NCBI RefSeq assembly: GCF_021654795.1
Contig: NZ_AP025344.1
Coordinates: 6,076,501 to 6,140,500, forward strand
Origin: Paenibacillus dendritiformis
Lineage (GTDB): Bacteria; Bacillota; Bacilli; Paenibacillales; Paenibacillaceae
Direction: 5' to 3'
Length of the DNA: 64,000 nucleotides
Shown: piece by piece, positions 24,204 to 32,963 of the stretch
Numbering within the stretch: position 1 is the first letter of the stretch
Layout of the letters: the number at the start of each line of letters is the position of its first letter
Made by a program: the position numbers and the translations under genes
Notes under the pieces: generated by a model
Databases searched by the model: none
What the model was told of the DNA's origin: nothing
Seen by the model: the letters and a program-made list of their open reading frames with translations, nothing else

Positions 24204-25601
24204 ATGAGATTGAAGCGAAAATCGATTCGGCAGCTGTTGAACGGCTACAAGAACAAGCGATTTTCTCCCGTAGAAGTCACCCGCGAATATTTAAGAGAAA
24301 TGAAACATTGCGATCCGGCATATAACGCCTTTATTACGGTTACGAAGGAACGCGCGCTGAAGAAGGCGAAGCGGCTGGAGAAGAAATGGAACCGCGGCAA
24401 GAATCCGGGGCTGCTGTTCGGGATTCCGCTGTCTTATAAGGACAATCTGGCCACCAAGGGCGTCCGGACGACGAACGGTTCCGAGATCTACCGCAATTTC
24501 GTTCCCGAACGGACCGCTTCCGTCATCCGCAGGGCGAATAAGGAGAAGGCGATCATGCTGGGCAAAAACAATATGCATGAATTCGCGCTCGGCATCACGT
24601 CCAATAATCCGCACTATGGGCCGGTCCGTAACCCATGGAACATCGAATATTCTCCCGGAGGGTCGAGCGGCGGCTCCGCAGCGGCGGTGGCCGCCAATCT
24701 GTCCGTGGCCTCCATCGGAACGGATACCGGGGGCTCCGTGCGGATTCCGGCCGCTTCCTGCGGCATTGCCGGGCTGAAGCCGACCTATGAGACCCTTTCG
24801 ACATCCGGCGTCGATTTCGTCTCGTGGACGATGGATCATGTCGGCCCGCTTGCCGCCAACATGGAGGACCTCGCGATCATGATGGACGCGCTTACCGGGA
24901 GCAAAAACTACTCCCGCCATCTGATCGACACTATTCGCGGCATGCGCATTGGCGTCCCGGTGAATTTTTTCAATGAGCATATTGAGGAGGAAACGCTGAG
25001 GCTGTATCAGGAAGCCCTGGCGGTTCTTGAGAGGCTCGGCGCCGTGAGCGTCGAGGTCGATACCTCGTTCCTGTACGGTTATCAGGAATATGGGCTGATC
25101 ATTGCCGCAGCCGAAGCCGGATATGTCCACCGCCACGATATCGCCTGCTGTCTGGCGGAGATGGGGGCCGACGTGCGCGCGATATTGGAGGCGTCGCTCG
25201 ATATTACGTCCCTCCAGTACCTTACCGCGCTTCAGAAGAAAGAAGAATACACTCAGGCCTTCAAGCGGATTTTCAAGCAGGTCGACGTGCTCGCCACGCC
25301 GACGCTCCCGATCCCTCCGCGCCGCATCGGGGTCGAATCCGTCACGTTCGGCTCCTATACCGAGAGCATCTTCGACGCGATGACCCGCTACACGGAGATT
25401 TTCAATATGACCGGCATGCCGGCCCTTACCCTGCCTTGCGGCATTACGAAGCAGGAGCAGCTTCCGGTCGGACTGCAGCTCATCGCCGATCATCGCCGGG
25501 AGGCGCTCCTGATTCGGACCGGTTATACGTATGAGCAGAGCGAGCTGGGCGGCTTTTATGGCAAGCGGGATCAGATCATCTCCGGAACTTGCGGTGCCTG
25601 A
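24204..25601 (+). CDS. Amidase signature family protein
   Basis: An amidase of about 465 residues. The Ser-cisSer-Lys triad is visible: Lys in GIPLSYKDNLA, cis-Ser in SPGGSSGGSAAAVA, and the nucleophile Ser in GTDTGGSVRIPAAS. The C-terminal end has FNMTGMPALTLPCG and PVGLQLIAD, as in GatA-like and aryl/acyl amidases. It lacks gatC/gatB neighbours, so it is a stand-alone amidohydrolase rather than tRNA amidotransferase. AAGGAG at 24195-24200 gives 3 bases to the ATG at 24204 and 9 to a TTG at 24210; the TTG may be the true start. Confidence 0.9.
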   Translation: MRLKRKSIRQLLNGYKNKRFSPVEVTREYLREMKHCDPAYNAFITVTKERALKKAKRLEKKWNRGKNPGLLFGIPLSYKDNLATKGVRTTNGSEIYRNFVPERTASVIRRANKEKAIMLGKNNMHEFALGITSNNPHYGPVRNPWNIEYSPGGSSGGSAAAVAANLSVASIGTDTGGSVRIPAASCGIAGLKPTYETLSTSGVDFVSWTMDHVGPLAANMEDLAIMMDALTGSKNYSRHLIDTIRGMRIGVPVNFFNEHIEEETLRLYQEALAVLERLGAVSVEVDTSFLYGYQEYGLIIAAAEAGYVHRHDIACCLAEMGADVRAILEASLDITSLQYLTALQKKEEYTQAFKRIFKQVDVLATPTLPIPPRRIGVESVTFGSYTESIFDAMTRYTEIFNMTGMPALTLPCGITKQEQLPVGLQLIADHRREALLIRTGYTYEQSELGGFYGKRDQIISGTCGA

Positions 25602-25625
25602 ACGCAGCTCCCCCATATGCGACAA

Positions 25626-25653
25626 ATCCCCGGCCCAACGATGGACCGGGGAT
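25626..25653. terminator. Convergent-gene hairpin
   Basis: ATCCCCGG and CCGGGGAT pair around a 12-base loop between the amidase and the Bcr/CflA gene, which end towards each other. Stem is GC-rich; T tracts are weak. Confidence 0.6.
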
Positions 25654-25674
25654 AAATGATTGTGCGGTGGCGGG

Positions 25675-26889
25675 TTAGCGGCGGATCAGCAGCCGATAGC
25701 AGCCGGCTGCCCCAAGCCCGCAGCAGGCGATGACGACGCCCATCGGCACGGCCGTATCGCTGCCGGCAATCCCGACGAGCGGCGCCGCCGCCGAGCCCGC
25801 GATGAAGGGCAGCAAGCCGAGCATGGCCGAGGCGCTCCCGGCCGTCTTGCCCTGGTTCTGCATCGCAAGGGAGAAGCCGGCGGTATTGACGACCCCCGTG
25901 CTGGATACCGACACGAAGAGCGGAAGCAGAACCGACCAGAGCGGCCCGTTCAGCAGAATCGAGGCCAGGAGCGCGAGGCTCCCGCCGCAGGACAGGATCA
26001 GCCCTGCGATGAACAGCCGCATTTCGCCATGGCGCGCAGCCAGCCGTCCCGTAATCTGGGTCGCCAAAATAAGACCGAACCCGTTGAGCGCGAAGAACAG
26101 GCTGAACGCCTGGGGCGATGCGCCATAAATATTTTGCAGGACGAAAGGAGAGCCGGAGATATAGCTGAACATGGCGGCAGAGACCAGCCCTTGCGTGCAG
26201 GCATAGCCCATAAATTCCTTATCCTTCACCAGTCCCCCGAAAGTGGACAAGGTCGTCCGGACGCCGCCGGACGAGCGCCGCTCCGGCGGGTGCGTCTCCG
26301 CCAGCCCGAAGTAAGCCGCAGCGATCATCAGCAGCCCCAATGCGCCCAGCACGGTAAATACGCCGTGCCATGACGTAAATTTGAGCAGCTGGCTGCCAAT
26401 GATCGGAGCGGCGATCGGCGCCAGCCCGTTAATAAGCATAAGCAGCGAGAAAAACTTCGTCAGCTCCGAGCCAGAGTACAGATCGCGCACCATCGCCCGC
26501 GCGATAACGATCCCGCCGGCGCCGGCCATTCCCTGCAGAAAGCGCAGGGCGATCAAGCCCCACATGGACGGAACAACGGCGCACAAGAAAGAGACGACGG
26601 CGTACACCGTCAGGGACGCCAACAGAGGGCCGCGGCGGCCCCGCGCGTCACTGAGCGGCCCCATGACCAGCTGCCCGAGCGCCAGACCAAGCAGGCACGC
26701 CGTCAGGCTGAGCTGAGTCAAGGAGGTGCTTGCCTGCAGATCGGCGGCGAGCATCGGCAGCGACGGCAAATACATATCAATCGACAACGGCCCGATCGCC
26801 GTCATCGAGCCGAGCACGAGCGCGATCGCGAGTCTCCGCTTGCGCGGGACGGCCGCCACGGAAGCATTCAGATTTGTTCCAGGATTCAT
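25675..26889 (-). CDS. Bcr/CflA family MFS drug-efflux transporter
   Basis: A 404-residue, 12-helix major facilitator. The family motif A region LGQLVMGPLSDARGRRGPLL follows helix 2, and the Bcr-type start SIDMYLPSLPMLAADLQ and RFLQGMAGAGGIVIARAMV are characteristic. It exports bicyclomycin, sulfonamide or chloramphenicol-like compounds in known members; the actual substrate is unknown. The ATG at 26889 follows AAAGG at 9 bases. A 21-bp palindrome lies 30 bases upstream. Confidence 0.92.
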   Translation of the reverse strand: MNPGTNLNASVAAVPRKRRLAIALVLGSMTAIGPLSIDMYLPSLPMLAADLQASTSLTQLSLTACLLGLALGQLVMGPLSDARGRRGPLLASLTVYAVVSFLCAVVPSMWGLIALRFLQGMAGAGGIVIARAMVRDLYSGSELTKFFSLLMLINGLAPIAAPIIGSQLLKFTSWHGVFTVLGALGLLMIAAAYFGLAETHPPERRSSGGVRTTLSTFGGLVKDKEFMGYACTQGLVSAAMFSYISGSPFVLQNIYGASPQAFSLFFALNGFGLILATQITGRLAARHGEMRLFIAGLILSCGGSLALLASILLNGPLWSVLLPLFVSVSSTGVVNTAGFSLAMQNQGKTAGSASAMLGLLPFIAGSAAAPLVGIAGSDTAVPMGVVIACCGLGAAGCYRLLIRR

Positions 26890-26919
26890 GTATGACAACC
26901 TTTCTCTATAAAATTGCAA

Positions 26920-26940
26920 TTGTAACAATTATAGTTACAA
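26920..26940. promoter_or_regulatory. Palindrome upstream of bcr-type gene
   Basis: TTGTAAC and GTTACAA form a perfect inverted repeat with 7 bases between the arms, 31 bases before the transporter start. Likely operator of a repressor encoded elsewhere, since no regulator gene adjoins it. Confidence 0.5.
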
Positions 26941-27134
26941 CTTGTGAGGGAATCAAGACTTGAATATTTCATCTTTTGCCTATAGAATCCACTGGATTCC
27001 GGAGGGCGTCTGGCGGAGGAACGGCGATCCGCCGCTCCGGCGGGCACTGCAGCCGATCGTGACCGGCAGGAAGCCGGGCACTTCACGTCGAAAAAAAAGA
27101 AATCAAAAGAAATTGGATGGAGGGATGGCCACCT

Positions 27135-27695
27135 ATGAAAACATTCCGGATTATCGAGGAACGGGTTCAGGACGATATCTACGCATCGCAAGCCGAGACC
27201 GCCGATACCGAGGCGATTATGTCCTTGCTGTACCGCACAGCCGCCTGGCTGAACAGCAAAGGCTCGACGCAATGGAATGAGCTGCTGCAGGGCGTCGATG
27301 TTCACGGGATGGCGGATTCCATCGCCAAGGGAGACGTCTTCGTCTTCAAGCGCGGCAGTGTTCCGGCGGCCGTCGTCATGCTGCTTCAGCAGCCGAGCGC
27401 CTGGGACCGGGAGCTATGGAGCAGCTTGGGCGACAAGGGCGAAGCGGGCCATGACGAGTCCATTTATTTGCACCGTCTGGCCATCGACCGCGCCCTCGCC
27501 GGCAGCCGGCTGGGACATGCGGTGCTCCGCTGGGTCGAGACCGGTATCCGCTTCCCGGGCAAGCGGCGGCTCCGCCTGGACTGCAAGGCGGGCGTTCCGG
27601 CCTTGAACGCCTTCTACCGGGCGGAGGGCTACACTTTTCAAGGCGAGATCCCGAGGGGCTACCTGCTGTTCGAGAAGGAGCTCCCTCTGCAATAA
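27135..27695 (+). CDS. GNAT family N-acetyltransferase
   Basis: A 186-residue acetyltransferase. The acetyl-CoA binding region lies near residues 110-150 (YLHRLAIDRALAGSRLGHAVLRW, with the R/Q-x-x-G-x-G/A type loop as AGSRLG). The end is GVPALNAFYRAEGYTFQGE, the GNAT motif B. An ATG at 27135 is chosen because TGGAGGG lies 10 bases before it; another in-frame ATG at 27117 overlaps that site. Acceptor substrate unknown. Confidence 0.88.
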   Translation: MKTFRIIEERVQDDIYASQAETADTEAIMSLLYRTAAWLNSKGSTQWNELLQGVDVHGMADSIAKGDVFVFKRGSVPAAVVMLLQQPSAWDRELWSSLGDKGEAGHDESIYLHRLAIDRALAGSRLGHAVLRWVETGIRFPGKRRLRLDCKAGVPALNAFYRAEGYTFQGEIPRGYLLFEKELPLQ

Positions 27696-27701
27696 TCTGC
27701 C

Positions 27702-27727
27702 AAACACCCGCTAAGGGTGTTTTTCTT
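27702..27727 (+). terminator. Rho-independent terminator
   Basis: AAACACCC and GGGTGTTT with a 5-base loop, followed by TTCTTT, seven bases after the GNAT stop codon. Confidence 0.85.
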
Positions 27728-27843
27728 TGCCCCGAGCACCGGTAGCCCACGTCACCAGTAGACCACGCTTTCTTTGGTTCTGCTCTAGTTTCCGATATGC
27801 CGCCTTGTTGGGTTGCCTGTTGTGATTGGTTGATTCGGTTGTT

Positions 27844-28060
27844 GAATGTAACTGTAGGTCGATTGTTCATGATTTGGTGCTTTGTTCGGCTATTTGATGT
27901 AACTGGTGGTTCGATTGCTCATGATATCGTGCTTTGTTCGGTTATTCGATGTGACTGGTGGTTCGATTGTTCATGATCTCGTGCTTTATCCGGTTATTCG
28001 ATGTGACTGGTGGTTCGATTGCTCATGATATCGTGCTTACCCGGTTATTCGATGTAACTA
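27844..28060. repeat. Tandem repeat, period 52 bp, four copies
   Basis: Four consecutive copies of a 52-bp unit that begins GATGTAACTGGTGGTTCGAT and ends GGTTATTC, starting at 27844, 27896, 27948 and 28000, plus a 9-base fifth start. Copies 2-4 differ at only a few positions; copy 1 is more diverged. No unique spacers, so not a CRISPR. It sits directly upstream of element copy B. Confidence 0.9.
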
Positions 28061-28137
28061 TCAAACTCGTTTTTCTTGTCCGGCGCTTCTGCAATCACCA
28101 CGACCCTACGCTCTCTCACTGCTCGCCTTGCGCAAAG

Positions 28138-28313
28138 CTGCAAAAATGCAGCATTCTCATCTCGCGTCTACTTCGCTAAAAAAATTCCTGCAAAACTGCA
28201 GGATTTCGGACGCTTCGCCCCCAATCAGCGCCGTAACCGGCGAAAATGATGCACTTTTGCAGCAATACCAGCCAAATTCAGCTCATCTCGCGTAAATTGC
28301 TGCATTTACGCAG
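28138..28313 (+). repeat. Four-palindrome element, copy B
   Basis: Pseudopalindromes at 28138-28151 (CTGCAAAAATGCAG), 28188-28201 (CTGCAAAACTGCAG), 28249-28262 (ATGCACTTTTGCAG) and 28300-28313 (CTGCATTTACGCAG). Spacers are 36, 47 and 37 bases. Spacer 2 contains a further small hairpin CGCCG-TAAC-CGGCG. Located 3' of the GNAT gene, same strand, after the tandem repeats. Confidence 0.85.
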
Positions 28314-28398
28314 GATTTCCCGCCTCTCCTTATCATCCGTCAGGCGCTGCTTCCTCCACGCGCCTTCTCCATCCCACCCCCCCCAGCCCGGCATAAAC

Positions 28399-28432
28399 AA
28401 ATCCCCCGAGATGACAGGGTCTCGGGGGATTT
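28399..28432. terminator. Strong hairpin terminator
   Basis: AAATCCCCCGAGA and TCTCGGGGGATTT pair perfectly over 13 bp with an 8-base loop. On the minus strand it follows cydC by 34 bases and would end the cyd operon transcript. Confidence 0.8.
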
Positions 28433-28465
28433 CCGCATGGGGGCAGAACCGCAATCACGCAGCCC

Positions 28466-30223
28466 CTATAACCGCGACAAAAGCGCGGGCCGATCCAGAT
28501 GATACAGGTTGCGGTAGCGCGGGTACCGCTCCAGCAGCTCCGCATGCGGCCCTCTCATCTCGATGCGGCCGTTCTCGATGAAGATGACTTCGTCCATCTG
28601 CTCCACGCCGACGAGATGATGCGTAATCCAGAGCAGCGACTTGCCCTGCAGCGCGCCGAACATCGTGGCCAGCAGGGCGCGCTCGGTCTGCGGATCGAGC
28701 CCGACGGTCGGCTCGTCGAGAATGACGACCGGCGTATCCTGCAGCAGGATGCGGGCTAAGGCGATCCGCTGCCGTTCTCCGCCCGAGAAGCGTCCGCCCG
28801 TCTCCAGCATCCGGGTGTCATAGCCGTCCGGCAGCGAGTCGACAAGCGTCTCCAGGCCGACCTGGCGGACGACCCGGCGGATGTCCTCGTCCGAGGCATC
28901 CGGGCGGCCCAGCCGGATATTGTTCGCCACCGTCGTGTCGAACAGATGCGGGCTTTGGTTCAAGACCGCAATCATCTCAGGGATATGTTCCCCATATGAA
29001 GCTGCCGGGATGCCGTTCAGCAAGACTTGGCCTTCATCCGGCGCCAAGGCCCCCTGCACCAGCTTCAACAGCGTCGATTTCCCCGCTCCGCTGCGGCCGA
29101 TGACCGCGATCCGCCGTCCTTGCGGGATATCGAGCGACAAGCCGTCCAGCGTCCAGGCGGCCGTCTTGTCATAGCGGTAGCGGACCTGCTCCAGCCGGAT
29201 ATGCGCCTCACCGGACGCCAGGGCCGTCTGCAGCTCCGCTTCCGGCGCCGGACGAACGGGCTGCTCGGCGGCCGGCCCGTCCAGCTTCGCGAGCCGATCC
29301 AGTGAATCCTGGTACTGCGGCAGCTTCTCCACCGCCTCCGATACGGGGAGGAAGCCGTCCATTAGCGGGAATACGACCAGGGTGAACGCCGCGATTAAGG
29401 TGGCAGCGATGCGCCCGTCCGCATATTGGCCTCCTGACCAGCAGAGCATGAGCACCAGCACGGCCGCGACGACGCACTGTCCCAGCAGCATGCGAAGCCG
29501 GGCCCAGCCGTTCAGGCGGCGCTCCATGCGGGCGACGGATTGCTCGCCCTCTTCATATTCGGCCGTGAACCGGGAAGCGCGGCCGCTAATGACCCAGTCG
29601 CTCATCCCCATCACCGCATCGGTCAGCCGCTGGTACAGCACGTTCCGCTCCTGCTTGATGCGGGTCTGCCAGGTGCGGGTAATCAGCAGAGACACCCAGG
29701 GCAGCACCGCGATCAGCAAGAGCAGCAGCAAGCCGATGAAGAGCGCGAACGGCAGATCGAACCAGCCGAGCGCCGCGATGCAGGCGGCATAGGCGACGAG
29801 CGCCACCGCGCCCGGGAATACCGTGCGCAGGTAGACATTTTGCAGCTGCTCGATATCATCCGCCAGCGTGCTGAGCAGATCCCCCGTCCGGAAGCGGGAG
29901 CGGAGGAACAGCGCCTGCGGCTCCAGGATGCGGTACATCCGCTCGCGCATCTGGGACGAAATGCGCAGCACCGCATCATGGCCGACCAGACGTTCGACAT
30001 AATGGACCACAGCCCGCCCGATCCCGAACGTCCGGACAAGCACGATAGGCACGTAGACGAGCAAAATATTTTCCGGGCGCAGAGCCGACTTCGAAATCAG
30101 ATAGCCTGACGTGAAGGTCAAGGAGGAGGCGCACAGCACCGTCAGCACGCCCAGGGCGATAATGACGGCGAAGCGTCCGGCATAGCGCCGCATATACGGC
30201 ATAATCCAGCCTTCGCGGTTCAT
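28466..30223 (-). CDS. cydC: ABC transporter CydC (cytochrome bd assembly)
   Basis: A 585-residue permease-ATPase, last gene of cydABCD. CydCD is an inner-membrane exporter of reduced thiols (glutathione or cysteine in E. coli) and binds heme; it is needed for cytochrome bd maturation. Six helices precede an ATPase domain with Walker A GRSGAGKST, signature FSGGERQR, Walker B VVILDEPTVGLD and switch His in ITHHLVG. The ATG at 30223 follows GGGAGGAG and overlaps the cydD stop by four bases. Confidence 0.95.
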   Translation of the reverse strand: MNREGWIMPYMRRYAGRFAVIIALGVLTVLCASSLTFTSGYLISKSALRPENILLVYVPIVLVRTFGIGRAVVHYVERLVGHDAVLRISSQMRERMYRILEPQALFLRSRFRTGDLLSTLADDIEQLQNVYLRTVFPGAVALVAYAACIAALGWFDLPFALFIGLLLLLLIAVLPWVSLLITRTWQTRIKQERNVLYQRLTDAVMGMSDWVISGRASRFTAEYEEGEQSVARMERRLNGWARLRMLLGQCVVAAVLVLMLCWSGGQYADGRIAATLIAAFTLVVFPLMDGFLPVSEAVEKLPQYQDSLDRLAKLDGPAAEQPVRPAPEAELQTALASGEAHIRLEQVRYRYDKTAAWTLDGLSLDIPQGRRIAVIGRSGAGKSTLLKLVQGALAPDEGQVLLNGIPAASYGEHIPEMIAVLNQSPHLFDTTVANNIRLGRPDASDEDIRRVVRQVGLETLVDSLPDGYDTRMLETGGRFSGGERQRIALARILLQDTPVVILDEPTVGLDPQTERALLATMFGALQGKSLLWITHHLVGVEQMDEVIFIENGRIEMRGPHAELLERYPRYRNLYHLDRPALLSRL

Positions 30224-31947
30224 AGCGTCTCCTCCCCTTCCATGCAAATCATGTCGTAGTAGGCCCCCCGCTTGGCCAGCAGCTGCTCATGGGTCCCCGT
30301 CTCCGCCACCTTGCCGTCCTGCAGGACAATAATCCAATCCATATCCGGCATCCAGTGCAGGCGGTGCGTGGCCAGGAAGACGAGCCGATCCCGGAACAGA
30401 TCCAGCATCGTCGACTTCAGTTCATACTCGGTCTCGATATCCAGATGCGCCGTCGGCTCATCAAGCAGCATAACCGGCCGGCTGCTCAGAAATGCCCGCG
30501 CCAGCGCAACCCGCTGCTCCTGCCCGCCGCTGAGCGAACGGCCTCCATTGCCGATGCGCTCGTCCAGACCGTTCGGAAGCTGTTCCGCCAACCGGCTCAG
30601 CCCCGCGGCGGCCATCGCCCGCGCGACCTTGTCATCGGTCGCGTCCGGAGCATAGAAGCGGACGTTATCCGCCAGCGAGGAGCTGAAAATGTAAGGATGC
30701 TGAGGAATGTACGTCGTCTGCTTCCGCCAGTCCTCTCCGGTCAGCGATGCCCGTTCCTGTCCGTCCACCCGGATCGTTCCCGCTGTCGGATGCAGGAAGC
30801 CGCCGATAATATCGATCAGCGTCGACTTGCCGGCCCCGCTCGCGCCGATGATGCCAACCTTGCGGAAGCCTTGAATCTCCAGATGAATCCCCTGAAGCGA
30901 GGATGGGCCCTGCTCCTCATGCCGCATCCCGATGCCGGTCATTTGCAGCACGCTATCCTGCGTCCAGGCCGGCAATGCCTGCGAGGCAGGCGCCGGCTCG
31001 GACTGCGCTCCCGCGCGGATAATGGCCTGCATCGCCTCGCCTGCTTCCTTCCCGTCCAGCGTCGCGTGGTAATCGGCCCCGACCATGCGGACGGGAAGGA
31101 AATATTCCGGCGCCAAGATAAGGATCGTCAGCGCGGTAACGAGCATCATGTCCCCGTCCACGAGACGCAGCCCAAGGCTGACCGCCACGGATGCGACGGA
31201 CAGCATCGTGAAGAAGTCCAGGGAGAAGGAGGACAAGAAGGCGACGCGGAGGGTCCGCATCGTGGCCGAGCGGTATCGGTCGCTCACCTTCGAGACCGTA
31301 TCTCCGTGCGAGCGGCTGCGTCCGAGGAACTTGAGCGTCTCCAGGCCGCGGAGCGAATCCACGAAATGGTTCGACAGCTGCCGGTACGACGCCCACTGCT
31401 TCTCGGTCTGCTTGCGCGCGGCCAGCCCGACAAGAATAAGGAAAGCGATAAGAATCGGCATCGTCACTGCCAAGATCAGGGCGGCGACGATATCCTGGGT
31501 CGCAATGTACGCGAGGATAAGCACGGGCGTCACTGCGGTTCCGATCATGCGGGGCAGGAACAGCTCCATATATTTGCGGAATTTCCCGACCCCTTCGAGC
31601 ACAAGCGTTACCGTCGTGCCCGTACCCTCTGTCCGGGTATGCCGCGGCCCGAGGCGGAACAGCGCCTCCAGCAGCTGGCTCCGCAGGCTGGCGCCGGTCT
31701 TCTCGGCGAATCGGTAAGCCACCTTCTGCTGCAGCAGTGCCGTCAACTGGCGCACGATAAAAGCAAGCAGGAACAGCCCGATCTTGCCGGCTTGTTCCTG
31801 CCATGCCGCCCCGGCGAACAGGGCGGAAATTGCTTCTGCCAGCCAGATGGCCAGCATAATAATAGATAGGGTGTGCACCAGGGCAATGGCGGTCAGACTG
31901 GCAAGAACCGGCTTGATCCCTTGGTAGCCGAACAGATTCTTGCCCAT
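30220..31947 (-). CDS. cydD: ABC transporter CydD (cytochrome bd assembly)
   Basis: A 575-residue partner of CydC, with N-terminal helices and an ATPase domain (Walker A GASGAGKST, signature LSGGQEQR, Walker B VMLLDEPTAHLD, switch His in ATHRLHW). The order cydA-B-D-C seen here matches Bacillus operons, where the first ABC gene after cydB is the CydC-named one in some annotations; the names may be swapped. Its ATG shares a base with the cydB stop (TAATG). Confidence 0.93.
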   Translation of the reverse strand: MGKNLFGYQGIKPVLASLTAIALVHTLSIIMLAIWLAEAISALFAGAAWQEQAGKIGLFLLAFIVRQLTALLQQKVAYRFAEKTGASLRSQLLEALFRLGPRHTRTEGTGTTVTLVLEGVGKFRKYMELFLPRMIGTAVTPVLILAYIATQDIVAALILAVTMPILIAFLILVGLAARKQTEKQWASYRQLSNHFVDSLRGLETLKFLGRSRSHGDTVSKVSDRYRSATMRTLRVAFLSSFSLDFFTMLSVASVAVSLGLRLVDGDMMLVTALTILILAPEYFLPVRMVGADYHATLDGKEAGEAMQAIIRAGAQSEPAPASQALPAWTQDSVLQMTGIGMRHEEQGPSSLQGIHLEIQGFRKVGIIGASGAGKSTLIDIIGGFLHPTAGTIRVDGQERASLTGEDWRKQTTYIPQHPYIFSSSLADNVRFYAPDATDDKVARAMAAAGLSRLAEQLPNGLDERIGNGGRSLSGGQEQRVALARAFLSSRPVMLLDEPTAHLDIETEYELKSTMLDLFRDRLVFLATHRLHWMPDMDWIIVLQDGKVAETGTHEQLLAKRGAYYDMICMEGEETL

Positions 31948-32963
31948 TAGTATTCGAGATGCTGCTTCTCGTTCACGCGCTTATGGAAGACGAAGTAGCT
32001 CCAAATCTGGTAACCGAGCACGAATGGCAGCAAGGTCACCGCTACGATCGTCATCACTTTGAGCGAATAAGCGCCCGAAGCCGCATTATGAATCGTCAGG
32101 TCGAATGCACTGTTGATGGAGCTGATCATCACCCGCGGGAACAAGCCGATAAAGACGGATGCGATCGAGAGCAAAATAATGCCTCCGGTCATGCCGAATG
32201 CCCAGCCGTCCTTCTTCTGCTTCATGAAGTATCCGGCGAGCAGGAAGACGATTAGACCAAGGACGGCGATGACAGCCAGGATGGCTCCGCGAACCTGGAA
32301 CACGTCGGTCATGAAGTAGGTCATGACAGCGAACAAGACGAGCAGCGCGGCGAGCGGAATCATCAGCTTCCGGCCGAGACGGCGTGCGCGCGCCTGCAGA
32401 TCCCCCTCCGTCCGCAGCGTCGTGAACATAAGGCCATGCACGAGACAGAGCACCGTAACGGTAATGCCGCCTACTAAGGTATAGAGATTCACCATGTCGA
32501 ACAGGCCGGCTTTCATCTCCATCTGCTGATCGATTGGAAGGCCTTTAATCAGCCCGGCGAAGACGACGCCGAACAGGAACGGAGGCAGCAGGCTGCCGAC
32601 GAAAATAGCCAGATCCCATGTTTTCTTCCAACGCTCGCTGTCCACCTTGCCCCGGAATTCGAAAGCGACGCCGCGCACGATAAGCGCAAGCAGCACCGCG
32701 ACGAGCGGCACATAATAGCCGCTGAACAAAGTCGCGTACCAGTTCGGGAAGGCGGCGAACATCGCCCCGCCGGCGGTCAGAAGCCAGACTTCATTGGCAT
32801 CCCAGAACGGGCCAATGGAGTTGATTAGCACCCGGCGCTCTCCATCAGTGCGAGCCAGGAATTGAGTCGACATGCCAACCCCGAAGTCGAAGCCCTCGAG
32901 GAAAAAGAAGCCGACGAACAACACAGCGACAAGAACGAACCATAATTCATTGAGTGAGAGCAT
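31947..32963 (-). CDS. cydB: Cytochrome bd ubiquinol oxidase subunit II
   Basis: A 338-residue membrane subunit without hemes of its own that pairs with CydA. Nine helices; the N-terminal family motif GFFFLEGFDFGVGM and FWDANEVWLLTAGGAMFAAF are clear. The ATG at 32963 lies inside the cydA 3' end (17-base overlap) with AAGGAGG before it, so it is coupled to cydA. Confidence 0.97.
   Translation of the reverse strand: MLSLNELWFVLVAVLFVGFFFLEGFDFGVGMSTQFLARTDGERRVLINSIGPFWDANEVWLLTAGGAMFAAFPNWYATLFSGYYVPLVAVLLALIVRGVAFEFRGKVDSERWKKTWDLAIFVGSLLPPFLFGVVFAGLIKGLPIDQQMEMKAGLFDMVNLYTLVGGITVTVLCLVHGLMFTTLRTEGDLQARARRLGRKLMIPLAALLVLFAVMTYFMTDVFQVRGAILAVIAVLGLIVFLLAGYFMKQKKDGWAFGMTGGIILLSIASVFIGLFPRVMISSINSAFDLTIHNAASGAYSLKVMTIVAVTLLPFVLGYQIWSYFVFHKRVNEKQHLEY

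Noticed and set aside
23734..24207. 157-codon frame upstream of the amidase
   Set aside because: No ribosome site, low-complexity translation, overlap with the promoter region of the amidase, and an equally open frame on the other strand.
24204..25601. GatA subunit of tRNA amidotransferase
   Set aside because: No gatB or gatC adjoins it, and the gene stands alone, so a general amidase is the safer call.
27844..28060. CRISPR-like array
   Set aside because: The 52-bp units are contiguous tandem repeats without unique spacers, and no cas genes are near.
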